In this document: positions 40,017 to 41,291 of the stretch, one piece after another
Position numbering within the stretch: position 1 is the stretch's first letter
Layout of the letters: each line of letters starts with the position of its first letter
Assembly (NCBI RefSeq): GCF_003575975.1
Contig: NZ_QQXK01000031.1
Coordinates: 1-41,291, forward strand
Direction of reading: 5' to 3'
DNA from: Galactobacter valiniphilus
GTDB taxonomy: Bacteria > Actinomycetota > Actinomycetes > Actinomycetales > Micrococcaceae
Length of the DNA stretch: 41,291 bases
Notes under the pieces: model-generated
The model's database searches: none
Seen by the model: only the letters and a program-made list of their open reading frames with translations
Told to the model about the DNA's origin: nothing
Made by a program: the position numbers and the translations under genes

Positions 40017-40790
40017 TCAGCGGCGCCAGGCCTGGAGCTGCTCGGTCGCGGTGTCCTCGAGGGCCATCTGCCAGAGCGGACCGAAGCTCACCCGGCGCAC
40101 ACCGAGGGCCCTGAGCTCCGCGAGCCCGCCGGCCGGGGTGGCATTGACCGGGTGGGCCGTGACGTTCACCGGCACGGAGACGGCGTCCACGACCGCCTTG
40201 ATCGAGGCGGCGTCCGGGAGCTTGACCGGGTAGACGGAGAGCGCCCCAGCCTCCGCCATGGCCTGGCACCGCGCGATGGCTTCGGCCAACGGATCCTCGT
40301 AGAGCGCGGTGCCGTGCACCATCGCGTCGGTGCGGCCGTTCACCACAAACGGAACTCCGAGTCCGGCGGCAGCCTGGACCATGGCCTCGATGTAGTCGAC
40401 GTGTTCGCGCAGGCTGCGCACGCGGTCGTCGTCATGGTGGACGGTGTCCTCCACGTTCAGGCCCACGGCACCGGACTCCACGGCCAGGCCCACGATCTCA
40501 TCCGGCGAGAGGCCGTAGCCGGCTTCCACATCCACACTCACGGGGATGTTCACGGCCTCGGCGATGCGCTCCACCTGGCGCATGTACTCGACGAGATCTT
40601 GCTTCTCGCCGTCCGGAACGCCGAAGGCGTTGGCGACGGGATGGGAGCCGATGGTCAAGCCCTTGAAGCCTGCGGCCTCGGCCAGCCGGGCGCTCCAGGC
40701 ATCCCAGACGGTGGGCAAGACGATCAGCTCTCCCGGGGCGTGCAGGTCGACAAACTCCTGGCCTCGCTTGGTCACGTTTACGGTGCTCAT
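40017..40790 (-). CDS. Isocitrate lyase / PEP mutase-family enzyme
   Basis: A 257-residue TIM-barrel protein of the ICL/PEPM superfamily. It has the metal-binding stretch VSVDVEAGYG (Asp87, Glu89), LNVEDT (Glu114) and VNGRTDAMV. The lyase loop KKCGH with its catalytic Cys is absent; the corresponding segment is VHHDDDRVRS. This argues against isocitrate or methylisocitrate lyase and for the group annotated as phosphonomutase-like or oxaloacetate-decarboxylase-like, whose substrate is usually unknown. The ATG has AAGGAG seven bases upstream. It converges on the BCCT gene. No other gene is visible in 40791-41102. Confidence 0.85.
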   Translation of the reverse strand: MSTVNVTKRGQEFVDLHAPGELIVLPTVWDAWSARLAEAAGFKGLTIGSHPVANAFGVPDGEKQDLVEYMRQVERIAEAVNIPVSVDVEAGYGLSPDEIVGLAVESGAVGLNVEDTVHHDDDRVRSLREHVDYIEAMVQAAAGLGVPFVVNGRTDAMVHGTALYEDPLAEAIARCQAMAEAGALSVYPVKLPDAASIKAVVDAVSVPVNVTAHPVNATPAGGLAELRALGVRRVSFGPLWQMALEDTATEQLQAWRR

Positions 40791-41102
40791 GCTGTGCTCC
40801 TTCGCGTTCTCGGCTTGATGGGGGTGTTCGGCCGGGTGCTTCAGGCAGTGATGTTTGTAAGCCTCCCACCGACGGCTGCGCTTGGCCAGGGGTAGGTGAC
40901 GAGCAAGGTCATGCCTGGGGACGGGTGCGAGCGGCGGCGAGTACGAACCGACCGGAGGCATCATGAAGCGGGCCCGCGGAGCTGGGCTCGACCGCCGACG
41001 ACGCCCGGGCGGCACGTCTCTGCCGGGCCGGATTCCCCACCCGGCCAGCTGGCGCAGGCGTGTCCTTCCGATGGGGCGAATCGTCCTCAGCCGGGGGCGC
41101 GT

Positions 41103-41291
41103 CTAGCCGGTGGGGCGGTAGTGGGCGCGGGTGGGTGGTGTCCAGGAGGGTTCGACGGTGTATTTCTGGTCGAAGCGCACGTGGGTGCCTGAGTGGTGGG
41201 TGACTTTGAGGCGTCCGCGGTCGATTTCGTGGTGGTGGAAGTTGCACAGCAGGATCGCGTTGGTGATGTTGGTTTTGCCGCCGTCTTGCCA
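41103..41291 (-). CDS. HNH endonuclease (DUF222/13E12 type), C-terminal part
   Basis: The window ends inside this gene. The last 62 residues read WQDGGKTNITNAILLCNFHHHEIDRG and continue to ...YRPTG and a TAG stop. The WxDGGxTxxxNxxLLCxFHHxxI block is the HNH motif of actinobacterial DUF222/13E12-repeat proteins, often found in mobile or multicopy loci. The upstream part is outside the window. Confidence 0.8.
   Translation of the reverse strand, partial: WQDGGKTNITNAILLCNFHHHEIDRGRLKVTHHSGTHVRFDQKYTVEPSWTPPTRAHYRPTG

Overview
The window comes from a high-GC Gram-positive bacterium, most likely an actinobacterium of the order Micrococcales (Micrococcaceae-like). The signs are strong G/C bias at third codon positions, frequent GTG starts, AGGAG-type ribosome sites, an Arthrobacter-type copper amine oxidase, a class C sortase with LPLTG pilins, a PucR-type regulator and a DUF222/13E12-type HNH remnant. 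I cannot fix the genus from sequence alone.

Layout. (1) 1-1060: an IS5-family element has inserted exactly at the stop codon of an IS481-family transposase. (2) 1314-9358: an amine catabolism module with an aldehyde dehydrogenase, an APC permease, a FeaR-like AraC regulator and a TetR regulator on the minus strand, then a divergent TPQ copper amine oxidase and a small His-rich membrane ORF. (3) 9576-18878: an amidohydrolase/carbamoylase module with two YtcJ-like amidohydrolases, an M20 amidase, two MFS transporters and a PucR-type regulator. (4) 19280-25124: a valine/isobutyrate module (mmsA, 3-hydroxyisobutyryl-CoA hydrolase, mmsB) followed by a divergent MarR / acyl-CoA dehydrogenase pair. 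(5) 25687-31160: a sortase-assembled pilus locus with tip protein, backbone pilin and class C sortase. (6) 31229-36804: an overlapping minus-strand operon for a peptide/oligosaccharide-type ABC importer without its ATPases, ending in a broken LacI::GH92 alpha-mannosidase chimera. (7) 36891-40790: a YdcF-type membrane protein, a divergent BCCT osmolyte transporter and an ICL/PEP-mutase-family enzyme. (8) 41103-41291: the 3' end of an HNH endonuclease.

How the parts work together. Most of the window is catabolic. Amines are imported, oxidised to aldehydes by the copper oxidase and then to acids by the dehydrogenase. Amides or carbamoyl compounds are hydrolysed, and valine carbon goes through methylmalonate semialdehyde. 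Seven 14-bp palindromes resembling GTGATCCGGATCAC (CRP-like GTGA-N6-TCAC) lie upstream of seven of these genes and suggest a shared global regulator.

The most unusual structure is outside the genes. Long, near-perfect palindromes (up to 58 bp) sit at gene ends, and a second GC-rich family has the half-site CCACRCGSCGTCGGGCA. The second family also occurs inside three unrelated proteins in the same reading frame, giving the peptide HAASG each time. The broken LacI::GH92 fusion, the Cys/His tail of the amine oxidase and the start-codon hairpin of the BCCT gene are other points of interest. No CRISPR array, rRNA or tRNA was seen.
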